Shown: positions 16,476 through 30,785, counted from the stretch's first letter. The stretch: 53,564 nt of DNA from Komarekiella delphini-convector SJRDD-AB1 (GCF_014831675.1 NZ_VJXY01000031.1:1-53564); one strand, 5' to 3'. Notes: generated by a model not told the origin, from the letters alone. A program made the numbers and translations.

Positions 16476-17993
16476 ATGCAGGAGTGCAACCTTGAAAACA
16501 ATTCAGCCGCCATAACCGCCCGTGACTATCGATCTCACGCAGCAAAGAACCGCGTCAGCAGGTTCGTGTTCGCGTTCGAGGCGATTGGAACCCAATGGCA
16601 GATTGAAACTCACGACCCGTTGAACTCTCAGTTGCAGCAGTGCATTCTCGATCGAATTCGCCAATTCGATGCGACGTACTCGCGGTTCCGACCGGACTCC
16701 CTCGTGTCCTGTGTCGCTGCCGCCCCTGACGGTGGCTGCTTCAACTTCCCCAACGACTCGATCACTCTCTTCGACCTCTACGATCGACTGCACAAAGCGA
16801 CCGGAGGCGCAGTAGACCCACTCGTTGGATATGAACTCGAACTCCTTGGCTACGACCCGACATACTCGCTCACCCCCGCATCTGACATTGCTGAGATGCG
16901 CGATCGAGAGAGAGCAACTTGGTCGAAGGATATCCTTCGAGATGGCACGTCACTTGTCACGCAGCGTCCACATACGATCGATGTGGGAGCGGCGGGGAAA
17001 GGCTACCTCGTAGACATCATCTCCGAGATCCTGCACGAAACTGGTTTGACGCAGTTCATTGTAGACGGCAGCGGCGACCTCCGCTATAGGGGTGAGTTGA
17101 GCATCCAGGTCGGACTTGAACACCCATTTGACCCTCAAATGGTCATCGGTGTAGCCAACTTGCAGAACCGCTCCCTCTGTGCATCTGCGGTCAACAGGCG
17201 CACTTGGGGTAACGGTTTCCACCATATACTCGATGCCCGGACAAGTATCCCGGTTCAGGATGTGGTCGCGACGTGGGTTATTGCCGATGATGCTGCAACC
17301 GCTGATGGACTGGCGACTGCTCTGTTCTTCACGAGCGCGGATCGTCTAGCAGAGAGCTTCCAGTTCTCCTACGTGCGAATGTTTGCCGATGGTCGCACTG
17401 AGATCTCGCCGAACTTCGACGGCAAGCTCTTCTCGAAGACGCACCCCTCAGCAGAATGCACGCCTGTGAACAGAGCCGCTCAGGTTCTGACTGATCAATC
17501 TGCCCAACGCGCCAGGAAAGGAGCAGGGATGACAACCTTGAACAAGCGGATGAAAGTCGCGATCGCAGGGGTCGCTGTAAGTCTTCTGATCGGATGCTCA
17601 ACCACGGGTACGGAAGTCGTGCGCCCGGTGTCCACCCCCAATGCTGATGTCAACCGTTCGCGATCGGCATCGAGTGAAAACTCCGCCTACACAGATGGTG
17701 TCTACACGGCGACTGGTCAATACGGGAGCCTTCCATCGTCCATCACTGTAACTGCCACTCTGGTGAACAATGTCGTCACCGCCGTTGAAGTCACTCCTCG
17801 TGCGACAGACCCGACATCACTCGACTACCAGCGTCGCTTCGCCGCTGCGGTTCCATCGATCGTCGTTGGGAAGCGGATCGACGAGGTGAACGTGGGTCGG
17901 CTTGCAGGCTCTAGCGGTACCCCCAACGGGTTCAACGCTGCGCTCCAGCGGATCGAGGAACAATCCCAAAGATCGCGAGCGACCTCTGAGTGA
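16476..17993 (+). CDS. ApbE flavin transferase fused in frame to an FMN-binding lipoprotein
   Basis: 505 residues. Residues about 28-325 are ApbE (FAD:protein FMN transferase): FDATYSRFRPDSL, TGGAVDPLVGYELELLG, TIDVGAAGKGYLVD, FIVDGSGDLRYRG, HHILDARTSIPVQDVVATWV, ADGLATALF. ApbE normally attaches FMN to Thr/Ser of carrier proteins outside the cytoplasm. From residue 352 (MTTLNKRMKVAIAGVAVSLL) a lipoprotein signal ending IGC begins, followed by an FMN_bind domain (GVYTATGQYGSLPSSITVT) with a flavinylation-like site GSSGT at 478-482. An internal ATG at 17529 has AAAGGAG upstream and could start the carrier separately. No signal peptide is evident on the ApbE part. Enzyme and its substrate in one frame is odd; it may be a stop-loss fusion. 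Confidence 0.8.
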   Translation: MQECNLENNSAAITARDYRSHAAKNRVSRFVFAFEAIGTQWQIETHDPLNSQLQQCILDRIRQFDATYSRFRPDSLVSCVAAAPDGGCFNFPNDSITLFDLYDRLHKATGGAVDPLVGYELELLGYDPTYSLTPASDIAEMRDRERATWSKDILRDGTSLVTQRPHTIDVGAAGKGYLVDIISEILHETGLTQFIVDGSGDLRYRGELSIQVGLEHPFDPQMVIGVANLQNRSLCASAVNRRTWGNGFHHILDARTSIPVQDVVATWVIADDAATADGLATALFFTSADRLAESFQFSYVRMFADGRTEISPNFDGKLFSKTHPSAECTPVNRAAQVLTDQSAQRARKGAGMTTLNKRMKVAIAGVAVSLLIGCSTTGTEVVRPVSTPNADVNRSRSASSENSAYTDGVYTATGQYGSLPSSITVTATLVNNVVTAVEVTPRATDPTSLDYQRRFAAAVPSIVVGKRIDEVNVGRLAGSSGTPNGFNAALQRIEEQSQRSRATSE

Positions 17994-18117
17994 TGCTTTC
18001 GCGGTCAGCACCTAGGGAGAGCCACAGTGCAGAAGTACGCGGCGACAGCAGTGGTAACAGCAGCAAAGTCGCTGTAACAAAATAATCAGGGAATCAGTCC
18101 TAAAAGGAGAACGATAA

Positions 18118-18978
<861 letters not shown>

Positions 18979-19076
18979 TTCAGTTTGAAGCCATCGAAGG
19001 AAAAAGATCAGTCAAAGGAGGTGCGTATGACCAATACACCTAAAACGCCGAAAGTAATACAATAGAGATCACTGAG

Positions 19077-20420
<1,344 letters not shown>

Positions 20421-20618
20421 CACCGTTTTTTGCCCGAACCTTGTAAGATCCGGCACCCAAAGGCAGCGCCTGCCACAGGTTTTCAAGATGTCTCGCGTCA
20501 ATTACTGGCATTTGTCCAGTTATCGAATCTCCCGAAAAATTTATTCGGGAAAACCTGAGCGTAAATAAACCAAACTCTTAATGTCGAAGCAGAGAAAATA
20601 CCGAATGAAGAAGATTTT

Positions 20619-21362
20619 ATGAGCAATAATATCGATGGAAAAGTTGTCGTCATCACGGGCGCGAGCAGTGGGTTGGGCGAGGCGACCGCTCGGCATCTCT
20701 CTGCCAAAGGTGCGATCGTGGTGTTGGGGGCAAGGCGTGTCGATCGCATTCAATCATTAGCAGACGAGTTGACTAGCAACGGCAGCAAGGCACTTGCCAT
20801 CACAACGGATGTCACCGACTGCGATCAAGTAAAGAAACTAGTCGATGCTGCCGTGGAGAAATACGGGCGGATCGACGCGATCGTCAATAACGCTGGGCTG
20901 ATGCCGCAGGCACCCCTTGAGCGCCTCAAAATTGACGAATGGAACCGAACAATCGACGTGAACATCAAGGGTGTGCTATATGGCATTGCTGCGGTATTGC
21001 CGTATATGAAAGAGCAGAAAGCTGGACATATCATCAATGTCTCCTCGGTGGCGGGTCATAAGGTCAATCCTGGCGGTGCGGTCTATTCGGCAACGAAGCA
21101 CGCGGTGCGAGTTCTCTCTGAGGGACTGCGCCAGGAAGTGAAGCCCTACAACATCCGCACAACGGTAATCTCGCCGGGTGCAGTTGCCACGGAACTGCCA
21201 AACAGCACAACTGACCCAGAAACCGCCGAGAGAATCCGCAAAGTCTATGAGAGCGCGATTCCTGCTGATTCGTTTGCGCGGGCAGTTGCCTTTGCTATGA
21301 GTCAACCGGAGGACGTGGATGTGAACGAAATCCTGTTTCGACCCACAGGACAGATGATGTAA
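20619..21362 (+). CDS. Short-chain dehydrogenase/reductase
   Basis: 247-residue classical SDR. It has the NADP-type glycine motif [12 protein letters not shown], an Arg pair after beta-2 (GARRVDR) that favours [16 protein letters not shown], and the active-site [14 protein letters not shown] with Ser in NVSSVAGH. It belongs to the YdfG-like group that reduces hydroxy acids or aldehydes. It is the last plus-strand gene of unit 1, convergent with AraC 2 and about 200 bases downstream of a hydrolase stub. The substrate is not predictable. Confidence 0.85.
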   Translation: MSNNIDGKVVVITGASSGLGEATARHLSAKGAIVVLGARRVDRIQSLADELTSNGSKALAITTDVTDCDQVKKLVDAAVEKYGRIDAIVNNAGLMPQAPLERLKIDEWNRTIDVNIKGVLYGIAAVLPYMKEQKAGHIINVSSVAGHKVNPGGAVYSATKHAVRVLSEGLRQEVKPYNIRTTVISPGAVATELPNSTTDPETAERIRKVYESAIPADSFARAVAFAMSQPEDVDVNEILFRPTGQMM

Positions 21363-21452
21363 GCTCTCCTGCCTCTACAGTTAAAGGAGTGGTTCATGAC
21401 GAAGTTGAGCGATCGGAGCGAAAGGGGCTGACAACCATGGGATCAGAGGAGA

Positions 21453-22406
21453 TTAGGTTGAACTATCAGTCTCCCTAGCCAACTCCTGAAGTCGTTCCAC
21501 GTCCCGCATCGGCGGCACACCGAAGAGGCGCTTGTAATCGCGGTTGAAATGTGAGGTGTCATCATAGCCAACGCGAAAGCCCGCAGTCGTCGCATCCAAA
21601 GCTTCGCCGATCATCAAGCGCCTTGCTTCCTGAAGCCGCAACTGTTTCTGGAACTGCAACGGACTCAAGGCGGTAACTTGCTTGAAGTGATGGTGGAAGC
21701 CCGACACGCTCATGCTGATTCCCCGCGCCAACTCCTCAACGTGCATCGGCTTGTTGAACTCACGGCAAATCTTCTCCACAGCCTGAGAAATGCGATGGGT
21801 ATGCCCTCCCAGCACCGTCATCTGACGGAGACGATGCCCTTGTTCACCGGATAAAAGCCGATAGATGATTTCACGCGAGATCAGTGGTAAGAGAAGCCGC
21901 GCATCGTCCGGAGAATCGAGCAAGCGAGACAGCCTCACCACGACATCCAGCAGGGTGGCATCTAGAGGACTGACTTCGATGGCTCGCACTGGCGACTGAC
22001 TGCGCGGCGGAAGTTGACCCATCTCTACCATGACCGACGCAACTACCGCAGGGTCGATGATTATGTATACCCCTAGATACGGCTGCTCCTTAGAGGGTGC
22101 CAGAATCCGGCTCACGATGGGAAGTTCCGCTGTCGAGAGGAGGTAATTGTAGGGGTCGTATTGGTAACGATACTCGCCGAGAAACACTTCTTTGCTGCCT
22201 TGGGCGGTGATGCAGAAGATAGATTCCGACACGCCATACAGTGGCTCCCCAGGTTGGGAGAAACGAGCAAGGCGAAGCCCCTTGATTGGCTCAACTATCC
22301 CATCTTCGGAAATGGCTCGTGCGATCCGCTCCACCAGTTCTTCGCGGTTGCTTTGCTCCCTTTGCGTCTCGCGTTCTCTTTCGCGCTCTATATGCTTCTG
22401 GTTCAT
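21453..22406 (-). CDS. AraC-family regulator with YqhC-like N-terminal domain (island unit 2)
   Basis: 317 residues, clearly paralogous to the regulator at 10938 along its whole length. The AraC_N domain is visible in GLRLARFSQPGEPLYGVSES, ITAQGSKEVFLGEYRYQYDP and LLSTAELPIVSRIL. The DNA-binding domain contains ISMSVSGFHHHFKQVTALSP and VGYDDTSHFNRDYKRLFGVP. The residues of the second recognition helix (YDDxSHFNR) are the same in both, consistent with a shared DNA motif. The N-terminus is rich in Arg and Glu. It is divergent from hydrolase 2, with the predicted operator between. Confidence 0.88.
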   Translation of the reverse strand: MNQKHIERERERETQREQSNREELVERIARAISEDGIVEPIKGLRLARFSQPGEPLYGVSESIFCITAQGSKEVFLGEYRYQYDPYNYLLSTAELPIVSRILAPSKEQPYLGVYIIIDPAVVASVMVEMGQLPPRSQSPVRAIEVSPLDATLLDVVVRLSRLLDSPDDARLLLPLISREIIYRLLSGEQGHRLRQMTVLGGHTHRISQAVEKICREFNKPMHVEELARGISMSVSGFHHHFKQVTALSPLQFQKQLRLQEARRLMIGEALDATTAGFRVGYDDTSHFNRDYKRLFGVPPMRDVERLQELARETDSST

Positions 22407-22462
22407 GAGATTCAGCTTAACTCCTGCACAGGTCTGTTGTTCAGGTATTTCTAAAACTTTGG

Positions 22463-22522
22463 AGAATCGTTCAAACGAGTTGCAGGATCGTCATATCGCT
22501 CTTCGTTCCCAGTGTACACAAT
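22463..22522 (+). promoter_or_regulatory. Predicted AraC operator and promoter, unit 2
   Basis: Half-sites AGAATCGTTCAA (22463-22474) and AGGATCGTCATA (22484-22495) are 21 bp apart, followed by a -10-like CACAAT (22517-22522). Spacing and sequence mirror 11933-11992. GATCGTCATAT is identical in both promoters. Confidence 0.6.
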
Positions 22523-22625
22523 GAATGAATGGTGTTAGAGGAAGTCTCTACTGGCTGCTCAAAGTACTTTGAGCGCACAAGAGATAAGCTTTACGACCAA
22601 CACCTGAACAGTGATTAACTTCCAA

Positions 22626-23747
22626 ATGAAACAAATCAACAACATGACTAAGCGAACCAACTTGGGCATCAGTCGGCGGAACATCTTGTTAGTCGGCGTG
22701 ACCGCTGCATCTATGGGTGTGATGTCCAACTTCAATACCCCAACTTTCGGGCAGGAAGCACCCCCAAAACCAACCGCAGCTTGGGACAAGATCTTCCCCA
22801 AAAGTAACCGAGTGGATCACCAAAAAGTCTCTTTCTCCAACCGTCTGGGAATTACTTTGGTCGCGGATCTATATATGCCAAAGAATCTTGATCGCGCTCG
22901 TCGGTATCCTGCCCTCGTGGTCGGTCATCCCTACGGCGGAGTGAAGGAACAGACTTCCGGTCTTTATGCTCAGACGATGGCTGAGCGCGGCTTCATCACC
23001 CTGGCTCACGACGCATCTTATAACGGCGAGAGCGGCGGTCAACCGCATTTTACTGCTTCTCCTGAAGCGTTCGTCGAGGACTTCAGTGCCGCCGTAGACT
23101 TCCTGGGTACTCGTCCTCAAGTCGATCGTAACCGCATTGGAGTCCTCGGCATTTGCGGCGGCGGTGGCTTTGGGTTGGCGGCTGCCGAAATCGATCCCCG
23201 CATCAAGGCGATCGCGACGGTCAGTATGTACGATATCGGTCAAGGACAACGGCAGGGATTGGCAGAAACCCTAGACAAAGCCGCACTCAAAACGTCTCTA
23301 GAGAAAATTTCGGCGCAACGCTGGGCTGAGGTTGATGGCGCAGAAAGGGCGATGGCTAGTGGAACACCCGAAGTACTCACGAACAGTTCATCGGCGGTTG
23401 AAAGAGAGTTCTACGACTACTATCGCACGCCGAGAGGGCAGCATCCGCGATCGACCACGACGATGGCGCTCACAGGCGCTGCTGCGATGTCGCTATTTTG
23501 GTCATTCGAGCATCTCGACTGGATCTCCCCGCGTCCCGTTCTGTTTATCATGGGCGACCGCGCACATTCCCGCGTCTTCAGTGAGCAAGCCTTCAAGAGA
23601 GCATCAGAACCGAAGGAACTCTATATCGTCCCCGGTGCGGGTCATGTGGATCTGTACGACAAGGTAAATCTGATTCCCTGGGACAAGCTTCAGTCCTTCT
23701 TCACAGCGCATCTCCCAGAAACGAGAGCCAGCCAGTCCAAGTCATGA
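22626..23747 (+). CDS. Tat-exported dienelactone-hydrolase-like alpha/beta hydrolase (unit 2)
   Basis: 373 residues; near-duplicate of the gene at 13052, with long identical runs such as FSNRLGITLVADLY and LAEAAEIDPRIKA-like core segments. It has the same twin-arginine signal (SRRNILLVG). The nucleophile elbow is GICGGG (Cys). It differs by an extra tail (PETRASQSKS) and by scattered substitutions in the lid region (residues about 255-310), which could change substrate range. The ATG at 22626 aligns with the start of copy 1; a GTG at 22611 is in frame but not supported. It is first in the unit-2 operon, directly downstream of the AraC-type promoter. Confidence 0.82.
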   Translation: MKQINNMTKRTNLGISRRNILLVGVTAASMGVMSNFNTPTFGQEAPPKPTAAWDKIFPKSNRVDHQKVSFSNRLGITLVADLYMPKNLDRARRYPALVVGHPYGGVKEQTSGLYAQTMAERGFITLAHDASYNGESGGQPHFTASPEAFVEDFSAAVDFLGTRPQVDRNRIGVLGICGGGGFGLAAAEIDPRIKAIATVSMYDIGQGQRQGLAETLDKAALKTSLEKISAQRWAEVDGAERAMASGTPEVLTNSSSAVEREFYDYYRTPRGQHPRSTTTMALTGAAAMSLFWSFEHLDWISPRPVLFIMGDRAHSRVFSEQAFKRASEPKELYIVPGAGHVDLYDKVNLIPWDKLQSFFTAHLPETRASQSKS

Positions 23748-23790
23748 ACGCATTCTAAATTTTTATTTAGGCGAAAACGTAGGACGAGAA

Positions 23791-24762
23791 ATGAAAGCAA
23801 TCCATATTCATAGTCACGGCGATCCAGATGTACTCATCTTTGAGGATGTTAGTATCCGCCAACCTAACGCTGGCGAGATCCTGGTGCGGAACCGGGCGAT
23901 CGGTGTCAACTTTGTCGATACCTACTTGCGAAGCGGTGCCTTTGCACCGCCGTGTATGCCATTTATTCCTGGCAAGGAGGGTGCTGGCGAAGTCCTGGCG
24001 ATCGGCGAGGGTGTTCATGGCTTTGCTCCTGGCGATCGCGTGGCTTATGTCGAGACGCTAGGGGCTTATGCAGAGGAGTGTGTCGTTCCCATGCACTTTC
24101 TGGTGCATCTGCCCGATACCATTGACTACGAAACCGCCGCTGCAGTGATGCTGAAGGGTCTGACGGCACAATATCTGCTGCGCCGGACATTTCGCGTTGA
24201 GGCGGGTCAGATGGTCTTGGTGCAGGCTGCTGCCGGAGGTGTCGGCATCATCCTGACGCAATGGGCGAAGCACCTTGGCGCGACCGTTATTGGTACGGTC
24301 GGTTCGCCAGAAAAGGCAGAGATTGCCCGCCAGAACGGCTGCGATCACGTTATCGACTACCGCAAGGAGGATTTTGCCGCGCGGGTGAAGGAGATTACTG
24401 CGGGTGAAGGGTGCCACGTCGTCTATGACGGGGTGGGCAAGGCGACCTTCCCCGGCTCCCTCGATTGCCTCCGACCCTTCGGCTACTTCGTCAGCTTCGG
24501 TTCTGCATCGGGAACGATCCCGCCGTTCGACATCATGCTTCTGCTGGAAAAAGGTTCGCTCTTTGCCACATATCCAGGGCTGACGATGCACTTGGCTCGA
24601 CGCGAGGATGTTCTCACGATGAGTCAAGAACTGTTCGACGCGATCGCGAGTGGCGCTGTGAAAATTCCACCTCCTACGCGACTGCCGCTAGCCGAGGCAG
24701 CGGAGGCGCATCGCAGGCTCGAAGCACGACAGACAATTGGAGCGACTGTGCTTCTACCGTAA
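23791..24762 (+). CDS. Zeta-crystallin-type NADPH:quinone oxidoreductase
   Basis: 323-residue medium-chain reductase without zinc ligands. It has NFVDTYLRSGAFAPP and FIPGKEGAGEVLAIGEGV of the catalytic domain, the cofactor motif VLVQAAAGGVGIILTQWAKH, and VVYDGVGKATF. It belongs to the Qor family, which reduces quinones or enones with one or two electrons from NADPH. It has no export signal. It follows hydrolase 2 by 43 bases and precedes an SDR, so unit 2 appears to be one operon. Confidence 0.87.
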   Translation: MKAIHIHSHGDPDVLIFEDVSIRQPNAGEILVRNRAIGVNFVDTYLRSGAFAPPCMPFIPGKEGAGEVLAIGEGVHGFAPGDRVAYVETLGAYAEECVVPMHFLVHLPDTIDYETAAAVMLKGLTAQYLLRRTFRVEAGQMVLVQAAAGGVGIILTQWAKHLGATVIGTVGSPEKAEIARQNGCDHVIDYRKEDFAARVKEITAGEGCHVVYDGVGKATFPGSLDCLRPFGYFVSFGSASGTIPPFDIMLLLEKGSLFATYPGLTMHLARREDVLTMSQELFDAIASGAVKIPPPTRLPLAEAAEAHRRLEARQTIGATVLLP

Positions 24763-24822
24763 AACAAGGCGATTACCACCCAGTTCAATTAATCAGTTTA
24801 TTAACCTCAAAAGGACAAATTT

Positions 24823-25608
24823 ATGACATCCAATCAAACTCAACGTTTCGCAGGGAAAGTTGCCTTTGTCACTGGCGCAACCAGCGGCATCGGTCGAGCG
24901 ACCGCGATCGCGTTTGCACAAGAAGGCGCAAATGTCGTCGTCGCAGACATTGCTGAAAAGGGCGTGCAGGAAACAGCCCGCCTCATAGAGGAACACGGCA
25001 GTAAAGCCCTAGCCGTCAGTTGCGATGTGGCGAAGGCTGATGATATAAAAGCCGCTGTAGAACAAGCTGTTACAACCTTTGGTCGCATCGATGTCGCCTT
25101 TAACAATGCAGGAGTAGAGCAGCCGTATGGTGCCATTGCCGATGTCACGGAAGACGACTGGGATCGCATCGTTGCCATCAACCTGCGCGGCGTTTTTCTT
25201 TGCATGAAGTACCTGGTGCCCATCATGCTCAAGCAGGGCGGCGGTGCGATTGTTAACACTTCTTCAAGCGCTGGGGTGATTGGTATTAGTGGGCAAGCGG
25301 CTTATGCGGCTACAAAGTTTGGTGTTATCGGTCTGACAAAATGTGCGGCGCTCGATTATGCAAAATCGAACATTCGCGTGAACGCCATCTGTCCAGGAAT
25401 CATTGACACGCCGATGATTCAACGGGTTGCCGCAGGAGCGCCCGACGGGTATGACAGCATGATTGCTCAAGAGCCGATCGGACGCTTGGGCAAGCCTGAG
25501 GAGATTGCGTCAGCGGTCTTGTGGCTAAGTTCGACCGATGGTGCTTTTGCAACTGGACATGCGATGGTGGTCGATGGCGGACAGACCGTTGGCATCGGCG
25601 TAGGGTAA
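24823..25608 (+). CDS. Short-chain dehydrogenase (unit 2, intact)
   Basis: 261 residues; the intact counterpart of the broken SDR at 12219. Cofactor motif [12 protein letters not shown], Asp after beta-2 ([10 protein letters not shown]), which favours NAD(H), [16 protein letters not shown] and [10 protein letters not shown] for Ser-Tyr-Lys, and C-terminal VVDGGQTVG. It resembles glucose-1-dehydrogenase/3-oxoacyl-reductase-like SDRs; the substrate is unknown. It starts 60 bases after the quinone reductase. Confidence 0.87.
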   Translation: MTSNQTQRFAGKVAFVTGATSGIGRATAIAFAQEGANVVVADIAEKGVQETARLIEEHGSKALAVSCDVAKADDIKAAVEQAVTTFGRIDVAFNNAGVEQPYGAIADVTEDDWDRIVAINLRGVFLCMKYLVPIMLKQGGGAIVNTSSSAGVIGISGQAAYAATKFGVIGLTKCAALDYAKSNIRVNAICPGIIDTPMIQRVAAGAPDGYDSMIAQEPIGRLGKPEEIASAVLWLSSTDGAFATGHAMVVDGGQTVGIGVG

Positions 25609-25719
25609 GCTTTCAAGTCAGAAGTATAAGGTTCGCAGCTAGTTGCAACTCAGTGCTATGTGGCTTTTGTCACACCCAGTTCCGATGCATTGATCGACAA
25701 CCTAGACGGCAGCCAGACT

Positions 25720-25794
25720 AACCTTGCTGCTTCAAAAATTCATATCCCTACCGATAGAGCAAGTGATGAGTGCCGAATCTCTACGATTGGGGGC
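25720..25794 (+). repeat. Duplicated leader segment, copy B
   Basis: Counterpart of 12095-12165, upstream of the alcohol dehydrogenase. It lies in a 230-base gap after the SDR. One plus frame from about 25630 to 25826 is open without a start codon, so the segment may derive from lost coding sequence rather than a regulatory leader. Confidence 0.5.
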
Positions 25795-25841
25795 AACCCA
25801 AACCGCATCTCAAAGATTTTGTATTCTTAGGAGCATCATTC

Positions 25842-27916
<2,075 letters not shown>

Positions 27917-28014
27917 ACGGCAAAAAATGTTTTCTCTGGTTGCATTCTGTAGCTCACTGAGTAAGGTAACACGTGCAAGACAGATGCTAGCAACGAAAGG
28001 CGAGGGAAAGTAGC

Positions 28015-28101
28015 ATACGAATTTGCATTCTGGATTCGACGGGGTTGATGGGCGGCAAGTTCAGCACGTTCTTCGCCCGTACCGGGCATGAGGTGATTTA
28101 G
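28015..28101 (+). pseudogene. N-terminal stub of an F420-dependent NADP-reductase-like protein
   Basis: A short frame reads RICILDSTGLMGGKFSTFFA then RTGHEVI and stops. It matches the Rossmann start of the NADP oxidoreductase, coenzyme F420-dependent family (usual form MRIGILGSGLMGGKLG). The expected ATG is ATA here. No further domain follows. It is debris at the island's right edge. Confidence 0.55.
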
Positions 28102-28214
28102 GGATTGCCGCTGAGCTGATCCGCTCATGTCAAGGAGAGCGATCGCCCCCCTTCCCTCACCATCTCCCACCAACTTCGATAAAATCACTATGGTGCTACT
28201 TAACCCTGAGACTG

Positions 28215-30785
28215 ATGAAAAGCGATCGCTCCTCTTCCCAACTCTCCCTTCAACGTCCTGAACTACTTGCACCAGCAGGTAATTGGGACTGTGCTAAAGC
28301 TGCTGTGGAAAATGGAGCAGATGCGATTTACTTCGGCTTAGATCGTTTTAATGCCCGAATGCGGGCACAAAATTTTACTGAGGCGGACTTACCCCAATTG
28401 ATGGCATTTCTGCACCTCCGGGGCGTCAAGGGCTACGTTACGCTCAATACACTAATTTTTCCCAAAGAACTAGCAGCAGCACAACAATATCTCCGCACAA
28501 TTATTGCCGCAGGTGTTGATGCGGTAATTGTCCAGGACGTGGGTATATGTCGGCTTATTCGTCACATCTCGCCCGATTTTCCCATCCATGCCTCAACCCA
28601 GATGACTATCACTAGTGCGGCTGGCGTAGAATTTGCTAAGTCTCTTGGCTGTCAGTTGGTGGTGCTGGCGCGTGAATGTTCTCTAAAGGAAATCAATAAA
28701 ATCCAGCAGCAGATTGCCCAACAGGATACTTCGCTGCCTTTAGAGGTCTTTGTTCATGGTGCTTTGTGCGTTGCTTATTCTGGTCAGTGTTTAACTAGTG
28801 AAGCTTTAGGCGGACGTTCTGCTAACAGAGGTGAATGTGCTCAAGCTTGCCGAATGCCCTACGAGTTAATTACTGATGGGGAAACTGTAAATTTAGCGGA
28901 ACGCAAATACTTACTTAGTCCTCAAGACCTAGCAGGCTTAGAAGTTCTGCCATATTTAGTTAAGTCAGGAGTTACTTGTCTCAAGATTGAGGGTCGTCTA
29001 AAAGCCCCAGAGTATGTTGCCAATGTTACTCGTGTTTATCGAGAAGCCCTTGATTGTGTGATGGTGCAATTGGCAAAAGGCAAGGGTATGCCAACAACAA
29101 AGCTTCCCCATTTGCCCATCTCCCCCTCAACTTCCCAGGAACGATATAATTTAGAAATGGCATTTTCTCGCGGACTATACACAGGCTGGTTTGGCGGGAT
29201 TAATAATCAAGAACTGGTTCATGCCCGTTTTGGCAAAAAGCGCGGGGTTTACTTGGGTGAAGTCACCCGCATCCACAACGAACAAGTGACACTCAAGCTG
29301 GAAGCGCCAGTTAAGCCAGGAGATGGAATTGTTTTTGATTGCGGTCATCCAGAAGCGAAGGAAGAAGGTGGTCGGGTTTACGCGGTGGTGCAGAAGGGTA
29401 AAGAAGTTGTCCTGACCTTTGGTCGGCACGATTTGAACCTGCGTCGGGTGCATTTGGGCGATAAGGTTTGGAAAACCAATGACCCAGAACTTGATAAGCA
29501 ATTACGCCAGAGTTTTGCTGGAGAAAATCCGCAATTTCAGCGTCCCATTTACATAGAGGTTTATGGAGAAGTCGGTCAACCGTTGATTGCGATCGCCCGT
29601 GATGAACTCGGTAATATTGTACAGGTAGAGTCTGCAATTTCACTAGTTGAGGCGCACACTAAACCCCTAACTAAAGACCGTTTACAAGAACAGTTGGGTC
29701 GTCTTGGTAACACCCCCTTCTGTTTGGGAACCTTAAGCAATCATCTTAACGGTACTGTTATGCTGCCCGTGAGTGAGTTGAACCGAATGCGGCGGGAAAT
29801 CGTGACGCAATTAGAAGAGTTGCGAAGTCAACCCAAACGCTGGCAATTATCTTTAAATGCTTCCCTCGCAGATTTACTCCCCTCCCTCACTCCTCCACTC
29901 TTCCACTCCCCCCCTCTTCCTCTTTCCCCCTCACTCATTGTCCTAGTCAGAAATCTCCAGCAACTCCAAGCCGCCCTCCAAACAGGAATCCAAACGCTGT
30001 ATTGTGAATTTGAAGACCCCCGCGCTTACACAAAGGCTGTGCAGATGGTACGCGAGGGTCAAACTATTGCTAATCAAACTATCTGGGTTGCGCCTCCCCG
30101 GATTACCAAACCTGGAGAAAACTGGATTTTGCAACAAGTACGTGCCTCAGAAGCAGATGGCTATTTGGTACGAAACTATGACCAACTGCAATTCTTTGCA
30201 ACAGACCGTTGTATTGGAGATTTTTCGCTCAATGTTGCCAACTCCTTAACGGCGGACTACTTTCAGCATCACTTTGGCTTAGAACGGCTAACGGCTTCCT
30301 ATGATTTAAATATCACCCAACTCGAAGACTTACTTACCAGTTGCTCACCCCAGTGGTTTGAGGTGACAATTCATCAGCATATGCCAATGTTTCACATGGA
30401 GCATTGTGTTTTTTGTGCCTTTCTATCGACTGGTACAGATTACACCAACTGTGGACGACCTTGTGAAAAGCATGAAGTGAAATTAAAAGACCGCGTCGGT
30501 AGTGAACACGTCCTCAAGGCAGATATAGGTTGCCGGAATACTGTATTTAATGGCACTGCTCAAACGGGAGCCGAGTACGTACAACGTCTCATAGATTTAG
30601 GATTAGGTCACTTTCGCATTGAGTTTGTGAATGAGACTCCAGACCAAGTTGCTAAAACGATACATTGCTACCATCAATTACTCCAAGGCGAGATTACAGG
30701 TTCCCAACTTTGGCGAGAATTGAAGCTACAAAATCAGTTGGGCGTAACTCGCGGCCCTATGGGAGTGTCTGCGTTGCAGTCATAA
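28215..30785 (+). CDS. U32-family protein, RlhA-like (23S rRNA C2501 hydroxylation)
   Basis: 856 residues. The N-terminal U32 domain has PELLAPAGNWDCAKAAVENG, DAIYFGL, VFVHGALCVAYSGQC, SANRGECAQACRMPY (cysteines proposed to hold iron-sulfur) and LKIEGRLKAPEYV. A central DUF3656 domain follows, and a C-terminal half contains HMEHCVFCAFLSTG, the further Cys cluster. E. coli RlhA (YdcP) makes 5-hydroxycytidine 2501 in 23S rRNA; longer two-part homologues are usual in cyanobacteria. Two proline/serine-rich low-complexity inserts stand out (near residues 296-310 and 550-575). Convergent with uma2, overlapping by 6 bases. Confidence 0.85.
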   Translation: MKSDRSSSQLSLQRPELLAPAGNWDCAKAAVENGADAIYFGLDRFNARMRAQNFTEADLPQLMAFLHLRGVKGYVTLNTLIFPKELAAAQQYLRTIIAAGVDAVIVQDVGICRLIRHISPDFPIHASTQMTITSAAGVEFAKSLGCQLVVLARECSLKEINKIQQQIAQQDTSLPLEVFVHGALCVAYSGQCLTSEALGGRSANRGECAQACRMPYELITDGETVNLAERKYLLSPQDLAGLEVLPYLVKSGVTCLKIEGRLKAPEYVANVTRVYREALDCVMVQLAKGKGMPTTKLPHLPISPSTSQERYNLEMAFSRGLYTGWFGGINNQELVHARFGKKRGVYLGEVTRIHNEQVTLKLEAPVKPGDGIVFDCGHPEAKEEGGRVYAVVQKGKEVVLTFGRHDLNLRRVHLGDKVWKTNDPELDKQLRQSFAGENPQFQRPIYIEVYGEVGQPLIAIARDELGNIVQVESAISLVEAHTKPLTKDRLQEQLGRLGNTPFCLGTLSNHLNGTVMLPVSELNRMRREIVTQLEELRSQPKRWQLSLNASLADLLPSLTPPLFHSPPLPLSPSLIVLVRNLQQLQAALQTGIQTLYCEFEDPRAYTKAVQMVREGQTIANQTIWVAPPRITKPGENWILQQVRASEADGYLVRNYDQLQFFATDRCIGDFSLNVANSLTADYFQHHFGLERLTASYDLNITQLEDLLTSCSPQWFEVTIHQHMPMFHMEHCVFCAFLSTGTDYTNCGRPCEKHEVKLKDRVGSEHVLKADIGCRNTVFNGTAQTGAEYVQRLIDLGLGHFRIEFVNETPDQVAKTIHCYHQLLQGEITGSQLWRELKLQNQLGVTRGPMGVSALQS

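Noticed and set aside
19027-19065. 12-codon frame beginning MTNTPKTPK
   Set aside because: Too short; resembles the start of the hydrolase stub and is probably debris.
25630-25826. Open frame without start codon before ADH
   Set aside because: About 65 codons with no recognised family, and the matching copy at 12095 has stops, so coding status is doubtful.
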